Assembly (NCBI GenBank): GCA_964415195.1
Contig: CAYPYD010000001.1
Coordinates: forward strand, 310,001 to 374,000
Source: WTXA01 sp964415195
GTDB lineage: Bacteria; Bacillota; TC1
Reading direction: 5' to 3'
Length of the DNA: 64,000 nucleotides
Shown one piece after another: positions 9,182-19,000 of this stretch. The position numbers were made by a program, and so were the translations under genes. The notes beneath the pieces were generated by a model. The model saw nothing but the letters and a program-made list of their open reading frames with translations. It made no database searches and had not been told where the DNA came from. How positions within the stretch are numbered: the first letter of the stretch is position 1; every line of letters begins with the position of its first letter.

Positions 9182-9550
9182 TTATTGAAAGCTTGATGTT
9201 GTTTGTATTTTTATGGGTTGTTGATACTTACACTTATCACAGACAAAACTACTACTGTAGGTACCATTATTTCTGTAGACCGTAGTCTTGCCAGGTTTTA
9301 AACTGCCACAAGCATCACACTTACGCTGATAAGAAACCTTATTACCATCAGTAGCTACAATAACAGCTCCCTGTAAGGCAGCATGATAATATACCTTCTC
9401 CTTTTTTTTAGTTTCAGGACTATTCTCAGTAACCACGATAGGTGAATCAGTTTCAGATTCATTCAGATTTTTGTCAGCATTGGCACCACTACAAGCAGTA
9501 AAAGAAACCAAAGCTAACAGGACCAAGATTAAATAAATACATTTTTTCAT
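9182..9550 (-). CDS. Small secreted lipoprotein with zinc-ribbon-like tail
   Basis: A 122-residue protein with a short basic start, a hydrophobic stretch and a lipobox ending FTAC-S, so Cys20 would be lipidated and the protein held on the outer face of the membrane. After a charged, low-complexity linker (21-50), the C-terminal half has two CxxC pairs (Cys78/Cys81 and Cys104/Cys107) spaced 22 residues apart, which suggests a zinc ribbon or redox-active knuckle. The AAAAGGAGTG site is well placed before the ATG. It is transcribed toward the UDG-like gene and ends at the shared terminator; the WYL gene lies 66 bp upstream on the same strand. No function can be named. Confidence 0.7.
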   Translation of the reverse strand: MKKCIYLILVLLALVSFTACSGANADKNLNESETDSPIVVTENSPETKKKEKVYYHAALQGAVIVATDGNKVSYQRKCDACGSLKPGKTTVYRNNGTYSSSFVCDKCKYQQPIKIQTTSSFQ

Positions 9551-9616
9551 TAATACACTCCTTTTTATTTAGTTTAATAAAAGTATAACAAGGAGCGTAG
9601 GACAATTTCGGTACAT

Positions 9617-10636
9617 CTAATATTTCTTAGCAACTTCATTAATAGCTTTCTTAATCTCTTGTCGAAGCTTGGTTGGTTCTAGTACTTCAATAAATAGGCT
9701 ATACTGCAATACCCAATAAAAAAATGCACTTTCATTAACCGTAACGTTTACATCAACATATTCATCAGTTGCATTACTAAAAACAACCTCTTTACCAAAC
9801 CAGTCAATTATTTCATTAATGATATTCCTTTTTGCTTTAAAAGTAACCCGGACACTATCACCAGAGAACATATAGATATGTTCTGCCATATGTTTTTGTA
9901 GATTAAAGTTTTTTGGTTTAGGTTTTATAGTATTTTCAATTATTTCTATTTCTGTTATTCTATCTATTCTGTAGTGTGTTATATCATTATGCTTATCATT
10001 GTTACAGATTAAGTAGTAGCGCCCATTGGCAGCAACCATTTGATAAGGGTTGATCAGATACCTTATAATATCCCCATCTCTATCTTTCTTTGGATATCTG
10101 TTTTTATCAATATCAAAATCATTATAGAGAAAAGAAACTTGTTTCTTTTTCTCTATGGCATCATTTAATATATCTATTGTGAGGAAGAGTTGTTTGTTTG
10201 GTAATATTTCATTTTGTAGTCTGGTTATGTATTGTGCTTTTGCATCAAAATGGATATTTGATAAACTTTTCAGTTTTTCTATCAAATCGATACATTGTTT
10301 ATTGGGAATGTGTTTTGAAAATATTAGACTATCTATGAGTAGTCTTAGTTCGCTTTTGTTGAATTCATGATTGAAATACCAGTTGGTATTTATGTTTTCC
10401 TCGTCTCCATTTTTGTTTGTCTTACTGATTGTGTCATATTCAATATCATATCCAAAATCGATCAGGTTCATTAGGTTTCTTTTTACTGATTTACGATCGG
10501 CTTTCATTTGGTATTCTTTTTCTAGTTTCTCAATTATTTCTTTTTGGGTTAGTGTGTGTTCTGAGTCGGTATACTTTTTTAAAATGTCTAGTATATTTAT
10601 TATCAGCATTTTTTTAGGTTGTTCTGTGTATAGCAT
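9617..10636 (-). CDS. WYL-domain transcriptional regulator (HTH + WYL)
   Basis: A 339-residue regulator. Residues 1-70 form a winged helix (LTQKEIIEKLEKEYQMKADRKS-type HTH_11). Residues about 165-250 are the WYL domain, with QVSFLYNDFDI, then NPYQMVAANGRYYLICNN and HYRIDRI, and a C-terminal WCX-like extension follows. WYL domains are thought to sense nucleic acid or nucleotide ligands, and such regulators are frequent in phage-defence loci and DNA-damage control. The gene lies 30 bp downstream of the nuclease-like gene and continues the HD / nuclease-like order, so it may be the regulator of that set. The family assignment is firm; its target is not known. Confidence 0.85.
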   Translation of the reverse strand: MLYTEQPKKMLIINILDILKKYTDSEHTLTQKEIIEKLEKEYQMKADRKSVKRNLMNLIDFGYDIEYDTISKTNKNGDEENINTNWYFNHEFNKSELRLLIDSLIFSKHIPNKQCIDLIEKLKSLSNIHFDAKAQYITRLQNEILPNKQLFLTIDILNDAIEKKKQVSFLYNDFDIDKNRYPKKDRDGDIIRYLINPYQMVAANGRYYLICNNDKHNDITHYRIDRITEIEIIENTIKPKPKNFNLQKHMAEHIYMFSGDSVRVTFKAKRNIINEIIDWFGKEVVFSNATDEYVDVNVTVNESAFFYWVLQYSLFIEVLEPTKLRQEIKKAINEVAKKY

Positions 10637-10666
10637 TATTTCACCATACTTTCATATTTATTCAAA

Positions 10667-11398
10667 TTAAAAATGAAAATCAGGAAAAACACTTTCGATT
10701 TTCTGCCATGTAGTATAGCCCTTATAGGATTCTAGAATTTTATCCTTTTCATTTTTAGTAAGTGTTATTGTTTGATCATCTAAAGCAACTTCCTGAAACT
10801 TGATACTATTTGTAATATAATTATTTTTAATGTCTTTTTTTAAGTTTATAAAAGAATCATCGATTATGTAAAATGCATAAACATCCTTATCGTTAAATTT
10901 TGCATATTCTAAAGCACATTGAATATGTCTAGTCATTTGATTTCGTTTTTCTAAAAAAGTTGTTTTAGTTGTAGTGCTTTTTTCTGTCCATTTACCTTCG
11001 GCGATAATAATTAGGTTATCTGTTTCTATAAATAGATCAGGATAAGTATTTCCTTCTAAAATGGATATATTTTTTGGTACTAGTTTATCAGTATTATATA
11101 TTTTTTCGATTAATTCATTAGCTGTATTATAGTCAAAGTTATCACGTTTAATCGTAACGGACTCTTTATCTATCATCGCTTTCAAGTGATGTTTCGGTGG
11201 TCTCAGACCCTTTTCACCTAATGAACCACCAGTAAAGTGTATCTTAGCTTTTTGTAAATTTTTTAAAGCTATATTTTGAAGAGATGCTTTTCCATCTAGG
11301 GTTACTGTATCTAATAATTTTTTAAGTTTTTTAGCATCTTTTCCTATCATCAACATAGTAGGTTTCACTCTGAATTCAGAACTATTGTTTTTTCCCAT
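10667..11398 (-). CDS. Putative PD-(D/E)XK nuclease-like protein
   Basis: A 243-residue protein. The region 118-136 reads as a restriction-fold core: Asp121 in YPDLFIE, then a hydrophobic strand ending in Glu134-Gly-Lys136, and a helix with Gln154 (RNQMTRHIQCALEYA). This matches the D...ExK...Q pattern of nucleases that act on DNA. The N-terminal third is basic and may bind nucleic acid. Its ATG lies one base after the stop of the HD gene, so the two are translationally linked, and the WYL gene follows 30 bp later. Taken together they look like a small defence or stress cassette. I do not recognise a named family. Confidence 0.55.
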   Translation of the reverse strand: MGKNNSSEFRVKPTMLMIGKDAKKLKKLLDTVTLDGKASLQNIALKNLQKAKIHFTGGSLGEKGLRPPKHHLKAMIDKESVTIKRDNFDYNTANELIEKIYNTDKLVPKNISILEGNTYPDLFIETDNLIIIAEGKWTEKSTTTKTTFLEKRNQMTRHIQCALEYAKFNDKDVYAFYIIDDSFINLKKDIKNNYITNSIKFQEVALDDQTITLTKNEKDKILESYKGYTTWQKIESVFPDFHF

Positions 11399-11399
11399 T

Positions 11400-11978
11400 T
11401 TACTTCTCCTCCTTTTCTAATATAAAACCACTCCAATTATCAGAATACTGCAACAAAAGAGTCAGTTTTTCCTCCTTAGTAGCAACACCCCTATTATCCT
11501 CAACATACTGACCATCATGATAAACAATTGCCTGAACCTCCTCCTCAGAAAGAGAAAGATATTGTAAAGCCAAATAAAGACTCCTGACTGGAACTGAAAG
11601 ATAAGTTAAATTGTTATTAAAAGAATAAGGATACTTAGGCTCATAACCATAAACCTTCTGTTTATCACTAGGCTCATTCTTAAGATACTGAGGATTACCA
11701 GGCATACCAGCCTTACCCAAATCATGAAACAAAGCCACAATAACACAAGACTCATCACTAACCTCAGGAGCCAAAACACACTTTAACCTCAACATAGTCT
11801 CTGCAACATTAACACTATGCTCCAAAAGACCACCTTCACGACACAAATGAAACCTAGTAGAAGCAGGAGTAGAAAAATAGACTGTCTCATTCCTTAGATA
11901 ATCCAAGAAAGAATCCAACTCACTCCTACGATCAACAACCAAATCAACCAACCTCTCAAAACGATTCTGTATATCCAT
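11400..11978 (-). CDS. HD-domain phosphohydrolase
   Basis: A 192-residue metal-dependent HD-superfamily protein. His54 (GGLLEHSVNV), His85-Asp86 (ALFHDLGKAG) and the later YHDGQYV form the H...HD...(H)D metal site, and LCREGGLLEHS is typical of the YfbR/relA-like hydrolases that act on nucleotides. The start has an AAGGAAA site. The stop is one base before the nuclease-like gene. The gene is G/T-rich throughout, like the 3' end of the AAA ATPase 92 bp upstream, consistent with one transcript from that ATPase onward. The substrate cannot be inferred. Confidence 0.75.
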   Translation of the reverse strand: MDIQNRFERLVDLVVDRRSELDSFLDYLRNETVYFSTPASTRFHLCREGGLLEHSVNVAETMLRLKCVLAPEVSDESCVIVALFHDLGKAGMPGNPQYLKNEPSDKQKVYGYEPKYPYSFNNNLTYLSVPVRSLYLALQYLSLSEEEVQAIVYHDGQYVEDNRGVATKEEKLTLLLQYSDNWSGFILEKEEK

Positions 11979-12070
11979 ATTATTTTCCTTTCATACAATA
12001 TATTATGTCCTATATATATTTATATTACAATATCACATGGGTCAAAAAAAGGACACTACTTAAATTCTTG

Positions 12071-14086
12071 TTAAAACCCAATTCTAGATTTAGTAGAAAG
12101 TTGTTTTTGACTAGGCATTTCAAAATCCTCACTTGTTATGGTACATATATCCTCCTCGGATATACTATCAATATCACAAGATAATAACCTGGAAGCCTGA
12201 TTCATTCTAGCCTTCTCAAGCAAATTACGAACAAACCTACCATTACCAAAATCCTTTTCCGCCCTGGCATTATAAATTAGTGGCATTAACTTATCCTTGA
12301 TCTTATCATCTAATACTAGATTCTTGTTTTTAGCCATAAGTTCCAGAATATCTAAAAGTTCCTCGACCATATAGTCGGCAAAGGGTATATGAAAAGCAAT
12401 ACGACTCCTAAGACCTGGATTCTTTTGAAGAAAAGCTTCCATCTTATCAGGATAACCAGCGAATATGACAATAATATCCTCACGCATATTCTCCATCTCA
12501 GCCACAATAGTATTAATAGCCTCATCACCAAACATCCCATCCTTATTATCAACAAGGGAATAAGCCTCATCAATAAAAAGAATACTACCCTTAGCCATCT
12601 TGAACTTCTTTCTAACAGTCTGTGCTGTCCAGCCAACATACTTACCAACAAGATCAGCTCTACCCACCTCAAATAAATCACCAACAGATAAAAGACCATT
12701 ATCCTTACATATCTGAGCAAATAACCTGGCAACTGTAGTTTTAGCAGTACCTGGATTTCCGGTAAAAACCATATGCATAGAATTCTTACTTAGTGGCATC
12801 CCCTTACTAGCAAAGAGTTTTTGCGCTTTGTAGTAGTCCAGGGCTTTGTTAATTACAGCTTTAGCTTCAGTTAAACCTATCATCTCAGTTAAGGTTTGGT
12901 AAGCACTACCTTTGGCTTTGATGTTTGCTTCTTTTTTGTAGGAGGAAATAACTCCTGAATATTGGGTATATACATTAGTTTTTAAATATTTATCGAACCA
13001 GTCATCAAAGTATTTGTTTAACTCTGTTGTTAAATAGCCTCTGTTGCTATTGGCTATTTTATCTAGGAGTTCCTTGTCAGATTTTATATTGTTGTTCTTG
13101 GCCATTTGGGTCAAGTACTGTCTTGCTCTACTTGCGTATACCACTTCTTGATTCAATTCTATAATGGAGACTTTGTCTAATTGTTCATAAAAGAGATTCT
13201 TTATTTGTTCGGAACTTCTTGGCAGACACAGTATTGTAAGGACGTTCTTTTTGTAGTTTTTCATTATGCTGCAAAGTTCTCCAATCACCCCAAGACCAGA
13301 ATTGGCAAACTCGTTCTCTTCGTTTTCTTCATTATAGTAGTTAATGACTACTGTCCCTCCGAAGCTTGCCTTGTAGAGGGCATTTAGTCCTTCTCCTGGT
13401 ATGTTTGATAGGGGACCATAGTTTACTTCTGAGTATCTTTTGCTTTTTATTCTATCATTCTTGTTTAGTGCAATTAGTAGTAGTTTAAGAATGATGTTTT
13501 TTATATCGGGATCATCTGTTTGTATTAGATAATGGACTGGATGTCCAAAGTTGGTTTTCATTTTTTGTGGTGCGTAGATGCGTTCGATTTCTGGTATAAG
13601 GGTATCTTCGCATAGTAGGTTTTTGGCTTCTTCTTTGATGTTTTTTTTTGTTAGATTATCAAAGAGTATTGTTTCTTTGTAGTCATATTTGTTAAACCGT
13701 CCAATTAGTCTATCGAATCCTAGTTTTTCGAAGTATTCGTCTTCTTCTTTGATGAAGTGGTTCTTTTCTGCAATGCTAATTAGTGACTGGTAGGAGTTTA
13801 TGGTTATTTCTGTTTGTTTTAAATTTATTAGGTTAATTCCTATGGATTGTAGGAATTCCTGGCATAGTTTTTTGATGGTGTGTTTGATTATTAGGTCATC
13901 TGTTATTTGTAGGGCTATGGTGCATTTGTTTTCTTTTATGGAGCAGATTGTTATTGATAGTTTTTTATCATATTTTTGGTAGTTTTTTTCAAATTGGTCA
14001 TGAAGGGAGTAGGCGTATTCTTGTGTGTTTGGTTCTTGGTTTGCTGATTCAGTTTGTATTTGTGCTTCTATTTTGTATATGAGCAT
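12071..14086 (-). CDS. CbbX/SpoVK-type AAA ATPase
   Basis: A 671-residue protein. I place the start at 14086 (MLIYKIEAQ) because AAGGAG lies 8 bases upstream; the frame is open for 64 more codons, but those overlap the divergent gene and its ribosome binding site. The C-terminal half is a classical AAA module: GLTEAK entry, Walker A GNPGTAKT (443-450), Walker B ILFIDEAYSL near 505, sensor IVIFAGYP, arginine finger NPGLRSRIAF and a lid with DFGNGRFVRNLLEKA. This is the CbbX/SpoVK family of substrate-remodelling ATPases. The N-terminal half (about 1-370) has a region that looks like a second, degenerate nucleotide-binding domain (SFGGTVVINYY, NVLTILCLP). The partner is unknown. Confidence 0.8.
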   Translation of the reverse strand: MLIYKIEAQIQTESANQEPNTQEYAYSLHDQFEKNYQKYDKKLSITICSIKENKCTIALQITDDLIIKHTIKKLCQEFLQSIGINLINLKQTEITINSYQSLISIAEKNHFIKEEDEYFEKLGFDRLIGRFNKYDYKETILFDNLTKKNIKEEAKNLLCEDTLIPEIERIYAPQKMKTNFGHPVHYLIQTDDPDIKNIILKLLLIALNKNDRIKSKRYSEVNYGPLSNIPGEGLNALYKASFGGTVVINYYNEENEENEFANSGLGVIGELCSIMKNYKKNVLTILCLPRSSEQIKNLFYEQLDKVSIIELNQEVVYASRARQYLTQMAKNNNIKSDKELLDKIANSNRGYLTTELNKYFDDWFDKYLKTNVYTQYSGVISSYKKEANIKAKGSAYQTLTEMIGLTEAKAVINKALDYYKAQKLFASKGMPLSKNSMHMVFTGNPGTAKTTVARLFAQICKDNGLLSVGDLFEVGRADLVGKYVGWTAQTVRKKFKMAKGSILFIDEAYSLVDNKDGMFGDEAINTIVAEMENMREDIIVIFAGYPDKMEAFLQKNPGLRSRIAFHIPFADYMVEELLDILELMAKNKNLVLDDKIKDKLMPLIYNARAEKDFGNGRFVRNLLEKARMNQASRLLSCDIDSISEEDICTITSEDFEMPSQKQLSTKSRIGF

Positions 14087-14194
14087 TTTCATCACTCCTT
14101 TGTGGTTTAAGAATAGCAAAGTTGATGGGGCATTAATGACACATCCCTCTAGATATAATGTGATTATAAGAAATAGAAAAAGGAGTGAAGTGAA

Positions 14195-14854
14195 ATGACA
14201 ACTGCTGTAATTTTTAAGGGAGATGCCAGAAAAGATATAAGTGATAGAATTGTAGAAAGTTTTGAAGGTATTGTTCATAGTATAGCACTTGAGTATTTTG
14301 AAGAAGAGGAGGTGACTTTACTATATTTATTCAACCATGAGTTTTGGGAACTAAAGAATGTCTTTGAAAAAAATTTTGATTGGATATGCAAAGAAGGAGA
14401 GTTATTGACCAAAAGTTATCCTATGAAGAATATTCTTGAAAGAGAATATTATCTGATTGTTTTAGAACAGGGTTATGGTTTGTGGGATTTATTAGGTAAC
14501 ACGGATGAAATGGGGAAGACCTATCGATTATTTGAAACTCTTGAGTCAATAATGGATTATAGGGTGATAATTAAATATTTTGAAGTAATTCAAAAAGGAA
14601 AACCGGTTCGGAAATCTAGAACTTGGAAGAAGCATAGCCTGTGGTTAGATCAGGGATCATCTTGTGGACCAGTTGATTTTGATACTTTAGATGAATTGAA
14701 GGAGATATTAAAGAATAAGTATAGAGCAAAAAGGTTAGTTCCTATTTCGTATACTCCTTGGGATACTATCGACTCTCATATAAACCAGGCTTGTCTTATA
14801 GATGATTTGACTATCCTTTATCTTTATGAAATGAGGAGATTTAAAATTTATTAA
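14195..14854 (+). CDS. Hypothetical protein, divergent from AAA ATPase
   Basis: A 219-residue soluble acidic protein with a strong AAAGGAG site. I do not recognise a family. It has an early run of glutamates (EYFEEEEV), several aromatic clusters (YGLWDLLGN, HSLWLDQGSS) and one notable CGPVDFDTLDEL segment, but no signal peptide or membrane segment. A TATAAT at 14154-14159 could be its -10 box. The divergent layout with the AAA ATPase, about 108 bp apart, leaves room for a shared control region. Confidence 0.6.
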   Translation: MTTAVIFKGDARKDISDRIVESFEGIVHSIALEYFEEEEVTLLYLFNHEFWELKNVFEKNFDWICKEGELLTKSYPMKNILEREYYLIVLEQGYGLWDLLGNTDEMGKTYRLFETLESIMDYRVIIKYFEVIQKGKPVRKSRTWKKHSLWLDQGSSCGPVDFDTLDELKEILKNKYRAKRLVPISYTPWDTIDSHINQACLIDDLTILYLYEMRRFKIY

Positions 14855-15144
14855 CTTCTATATATCTAACGGTGAAATTGCTGGAGCTTGATTTGTATTT
14901 ATAATTGGAATTCAGTATGTGGCAAAGTTGTTTTTGTAAATGCCGTCCAAAGAATTGGACTTTGGTGAATATGTATAGTGTTTATAGTAAATAATATTAG
15001 TATTCTTATAGTTTTACAATATTTTATATAGTATTATTTAAATAGTATATAAATTAAAATTAGCATCATATTATTTATACTTTTATTTAGCAAAGAGCAT
15101 GTAGATGTATGAAAAAAATACAAGGATGCAAAGAGGAGTTCTAA

Positions 15145-15972
15145 ATGAAAAACAAGAAAATTTTAATTCTGGGCGCAGTTATGGCTGCAATAATAATCAT
15201 AGGTGGTACTATTTGGTACTTTAACTTTCAAAGACCTCGTAACATTGCAATAAAAGAATATAAGAGTGCTGTTGAGATGATTGAGAAGAAAAACAGTGAA
15301 ATAGACAAGTCGACAATCAAGCTACAAGCATTAATTGATTCTAATGAAAAACCACTGGATGTAAATATTATAGTATCAGCCAAAGATACAATTAAAAAGG
15401 CAGAAGTTTCAAAAATCTTGGTGAAAAAGATGCCGGATAAAACCGATGATATTATCGTTACAACCAAGGAATTGAGTGATCCGGTAGACAACACAGTTGT
15501 TATTAAAGAATTGAATGAAATATTTACTGTTTTAGATATGAGTATTAAACAATTTAAACAGTTAAACAATCCTAAAGAAGAATTTGTTATTGAGAGATTG
15601 AAAACTATAGATGAAATTACAGATGTACAAGCGGTGACCGAAGATAATGATCCAAACGGAAAATTAAACAAAGCTGGTGGATATACTGCTACTGTATATT
15701 TTGAAAGTAAAAATGTAAATCATAGTGAGGTCTATGGAAGCAATCTTATTGATAAAGGAACTGATGCGGGTGGTTCAATTGAAGTTTATGCAAATGAAGA
15801 AGATGCAATAAAAAGAAATGAATATTTGGCAGTGTTTGATGGTGGAATATTTAGTTCCGGTTCACATAGGGTGGTAGGAACAATGGTAATTCGCACCTCT
15901 AATTTATTAACTGCCTCACAACAAAAGACTTTAGAAGAAAAAATATTTAATGCTATGATCGATTTAAAATAA
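15145..15972 (+). CDS. Membrane-anchored protein of unknown function
   Basis: A 275-residue protein with a lysine-rich start and one transmembrane segment (about residues 5-26), after which the rest should lie outside the cell. The middle is lysine-rich and helical; the C-terminal 110 residues (ERLKTIDEITDVQAVTEDNDPNG onward) form a beta-rich domain ending in SSGSHRVVGTMVIRTS. The AGAGGAG site is well spaced. The 290 bp before it are A/T-rich with one small inverted repeat (CCAAAG / CTTTGG near 14950) and no other gene. Similar proteins are seen in Gram-positives as hypothetical surface proteins; no function can be given. Confidence 0.65.
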   Translation: MKNKKILILGAVMAAIIIIGGTIWYFNFQRPRNIAIKEYKSAVEMIEKKNSEIDKSTIKLQALIDSNEKPLDVNIIVSAKDTIKKAEVSKILVKKMPDKTDDIIVTTKELSDPVDNTVVIKELNEIFTVLDMSIKQFKQLNNPKEEFVIERLKTIDEITDVQAVTEDNDPNGKLNKAGGYTATVYFESKNVNHSEVYGSNLIDKGTDAGGSIEVYANEEDAIKRNEYLAVFDGGIFSSGSHRVVGTMVIRTSNLLTASQQKTLEEKIFNAMIDLK

Positions 15973-16064
15973 TCCTAGTAATTTATAAACGCTTTGTATA
16001 AATATTTATTGTAATTTGAGAAATCAACTTTGAGTACGAATAGATTTTGGAAGGATATAATGTT

Positions 16065-19000
16065 ATGAAAAGAAGAATTTATAAAAAAAATCCAAATATT
16101 ACTTTAATTTTCTTGATAGGTCTTATATTGTTAACTATTTTTATGCAATTACAATTTGGGAGAATGACTAAAGCTGCAGAAAATACTTATGATATGAGCA
16201 CCTTATCGGGAGACTTAATACTTGAAGACGGAGGCCCTTATATTATTACAGGTTCTTCAACTAAATATGGAATAATTATTACAGCAACAAATCAAATAGA
16301 GATAACATTAAATAATGTTAATATTGATCTAACAAATGAGATAAACAAGAGTGCACTTGATAGTGGTAATGATGTCATAGTTATTTTAGAAGGAAAAAAC
16401 ACATTAAAAGGTTATTCAAAGATTTTGAATTATTATATGCAAGGTCAACCAGCAATAAAAGTTGAAGATAATGATAAATTAGAAATTAAAAATGGAATAT
16501 CACTTAATAGTTCATTGGAGGCAATAGGTGGTTACTCAGGTGCTGGCATAGGTGGTGGTTTAATAAAATCATCAGGATCAATTGTGATTACTTCAGGTGA
16601 AATCAAAGCCGTAGGAGGACAAGGTGCTTCAGGTATTGGGGGTGGTCTTGCAGGTTCCGGCGGAACAATTTTAATAAATGGTGGAATTGTTACAGCTTTA
16701 GGTGGAGTTGATGGGGCATCTGCGATAGGTGGAGGCGGTAGAGGAACAAATAGTGGATACTATTCTCAATATGGAGGTGCTGGTGGAAACATAACTATAA
16801 AAAACGGTTTAATTACTGCAATCGGCTCATCAGGAGGAGCTGGTATTGGGGGCTGTTCTGAAGCTGGTGGAGAAATAATTATTGAAGGTGGAAATATCAT
16901 TACTAGTGGAGGTACATATGCAGCTGGAATAAATGCATCGAAAGGTCTACTTAAAATTAATGGTGGAAGCATTTCTGCCTCTGGTGGATATAATGCAGCT
17001 GGTATTGGCAGTGGAGGATGGTGTTCAGGAGGTACGATTCTCATAACTGCAGGGACTATACTTGCAAATGGTGGTGATAGTGGAGCTGGTATTGGGAATG
17101 GATTACTAGGAAATGGTGGCAGTGTAAGTATTGAAGGTGGAAATATCAATGCCACTGGTGGTAGATTAGCAAATGGAATAGGTACAGGATTTAAAGGAAA
17201 TAATGTTGCAATTCATATTATTGACGGGAATATTACTGCCACATCTGTAGATTATGGTAATGGTATAGGTGGGTATTTTTCAAATGATACATCTATAATT
17301 ATTGACAATGGTGTGATTTCTGCTACTGGAGGTAAAAATGGAGGAGATGGAATAGGGATTACAAGTAATGGCGGTAATAATTCAATCGTTTTCAATGGTG
17401 GTACGATTAATACCAGAGGAGGACAATTATATAATGATTCTGGATCAGGTATTTCTATTGGAGAAAATAGTAGTTTAGTTATTAATGGTGGAAATATTGA
17501 TACAAAAGGTTCTCAACAAGGATCGGGAATAAGTGGAGCTTCAGCTACCCTCACTATTAATTCAGGAAAAGTCAATGCAACTGGTTATGGATCAAGTGGT
17601 GGTATTCAATTCGATAATACAGGAATTGTAAGAATTTATGATGGTCAGATAAATTCTATTGGTAGTAAATTAGGTCAAAGCGGTCATGGCGGTATTGGAA
17701 TAGGTGCTGGTAAAATAGAAATATTTGGTGGTAATGTTAATGCAACTGGAGGAGATTTTAAAGCTGGTATTGGTAATGACCTGATGGAAAACTATGACAT
17801 TAGTATTTTTAATGGATTAATAAACGCAGTTGGTGGAAAAGGTGGTAGTGGCATAGGAGGCAGCTCACAAGGAACAGGAGTAGTTAGAATAATTGGTGGT
17901 ACAATATCGGCTACTGGTGGATATGGTGCAAATGGCATCGGAGTTGGGCAATATGCATCAGAGGGTATAATTAACATTGAAGGAGGAATAGTCAAAGCTA
18001 TTGGTGGAAACGGCGGTGCAGGAATTGGCGGCGGATATAATACAGATGGATGTTTTGTGAAAATAACAGGAGGTACCATCACCGCCATAGGTGGTTCAAA
18101 TGGTGCAGGCATTGGGGGTTCTTACAATATTCCTGGTTCACAGGTAATAATAGACGGAGGATCAATCAAAGCTTTAGGTAAAGATGGAGCGCAAAATATT
18201 GGGACAGGAAATAATAATACGGATACACCTTTAGATTCAGGAACCTTGACCAATAGCTTTGGAGAATTAATTAGTGAGAGAATAATCAATAATGCTATTG
18301 ATGCTGAAAATCCTGTCAATGTAGAATATTGCGTTCCAATAATTGAGGAAAATAATTATAATTATTGTTACTCAGGTAGTGGTCATGATGATAATGATAT
18401 GAATCTATATTTTTATTTACCTTTAACACTGTCATCTGATGCTAGTCTAAAAGAAATTTTGATTAGTGGTGCCACACTGACACCGAGTTTTACATCCGAA
18501 AACAAGGACTATGTAGTTACTGTGGCCAATGAGATTGAGAGTATCACGGTGACTCCTAAAATGAACGATTCCAGTGCAATGGTAAGGTTATATGTTGGTG
18601 GGGTAGAAACTGCACAACCGATTTGCCTTTCTGTAGGGATCACCAAGATTATTGTAGAAGTGACCGCTGAAGACGGGATTACGAAGCAGAATTATAAAAT
18701 AGATGTGACTAGAGAGCTGTCATCAGATGCATCACTAGCTAACCTTTCAATCAGCAGAGGTTTATTAAGTCCTAGTTTTTCCACGGATATACTTAACTAC
18801 AAAACTTTAGTCATGAACGATATTGACAATATTAAGATTACTCCAACAGTAAGTCAAACAGATGCAAAAATTTATATAAATGGAATTTTAGTAGAAAGTG
18901 GAATTGAGTCAGAGATTATCAATCTATCAGTGGGTACTAACATTATTAATATAGAAGTAACAGCTCAGGATGGTATAACTAAGAAGATTTATACCATTAA

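Noticed and set aside
14087..14278. 64-codon N-terminal extension of the AAA ATPase
   Set aside because: It overlaps the divergent gene and its ribosome binding site, and the best site (AAGGAG) is before the downstream ATG at 14086.
16766..18319. Long proline-rich open frames on the minus strand
   Set aside because: They are antisense shadows of the glycine-rich repeats of the secreted protein; no ribosome binding sites or plausible composition.
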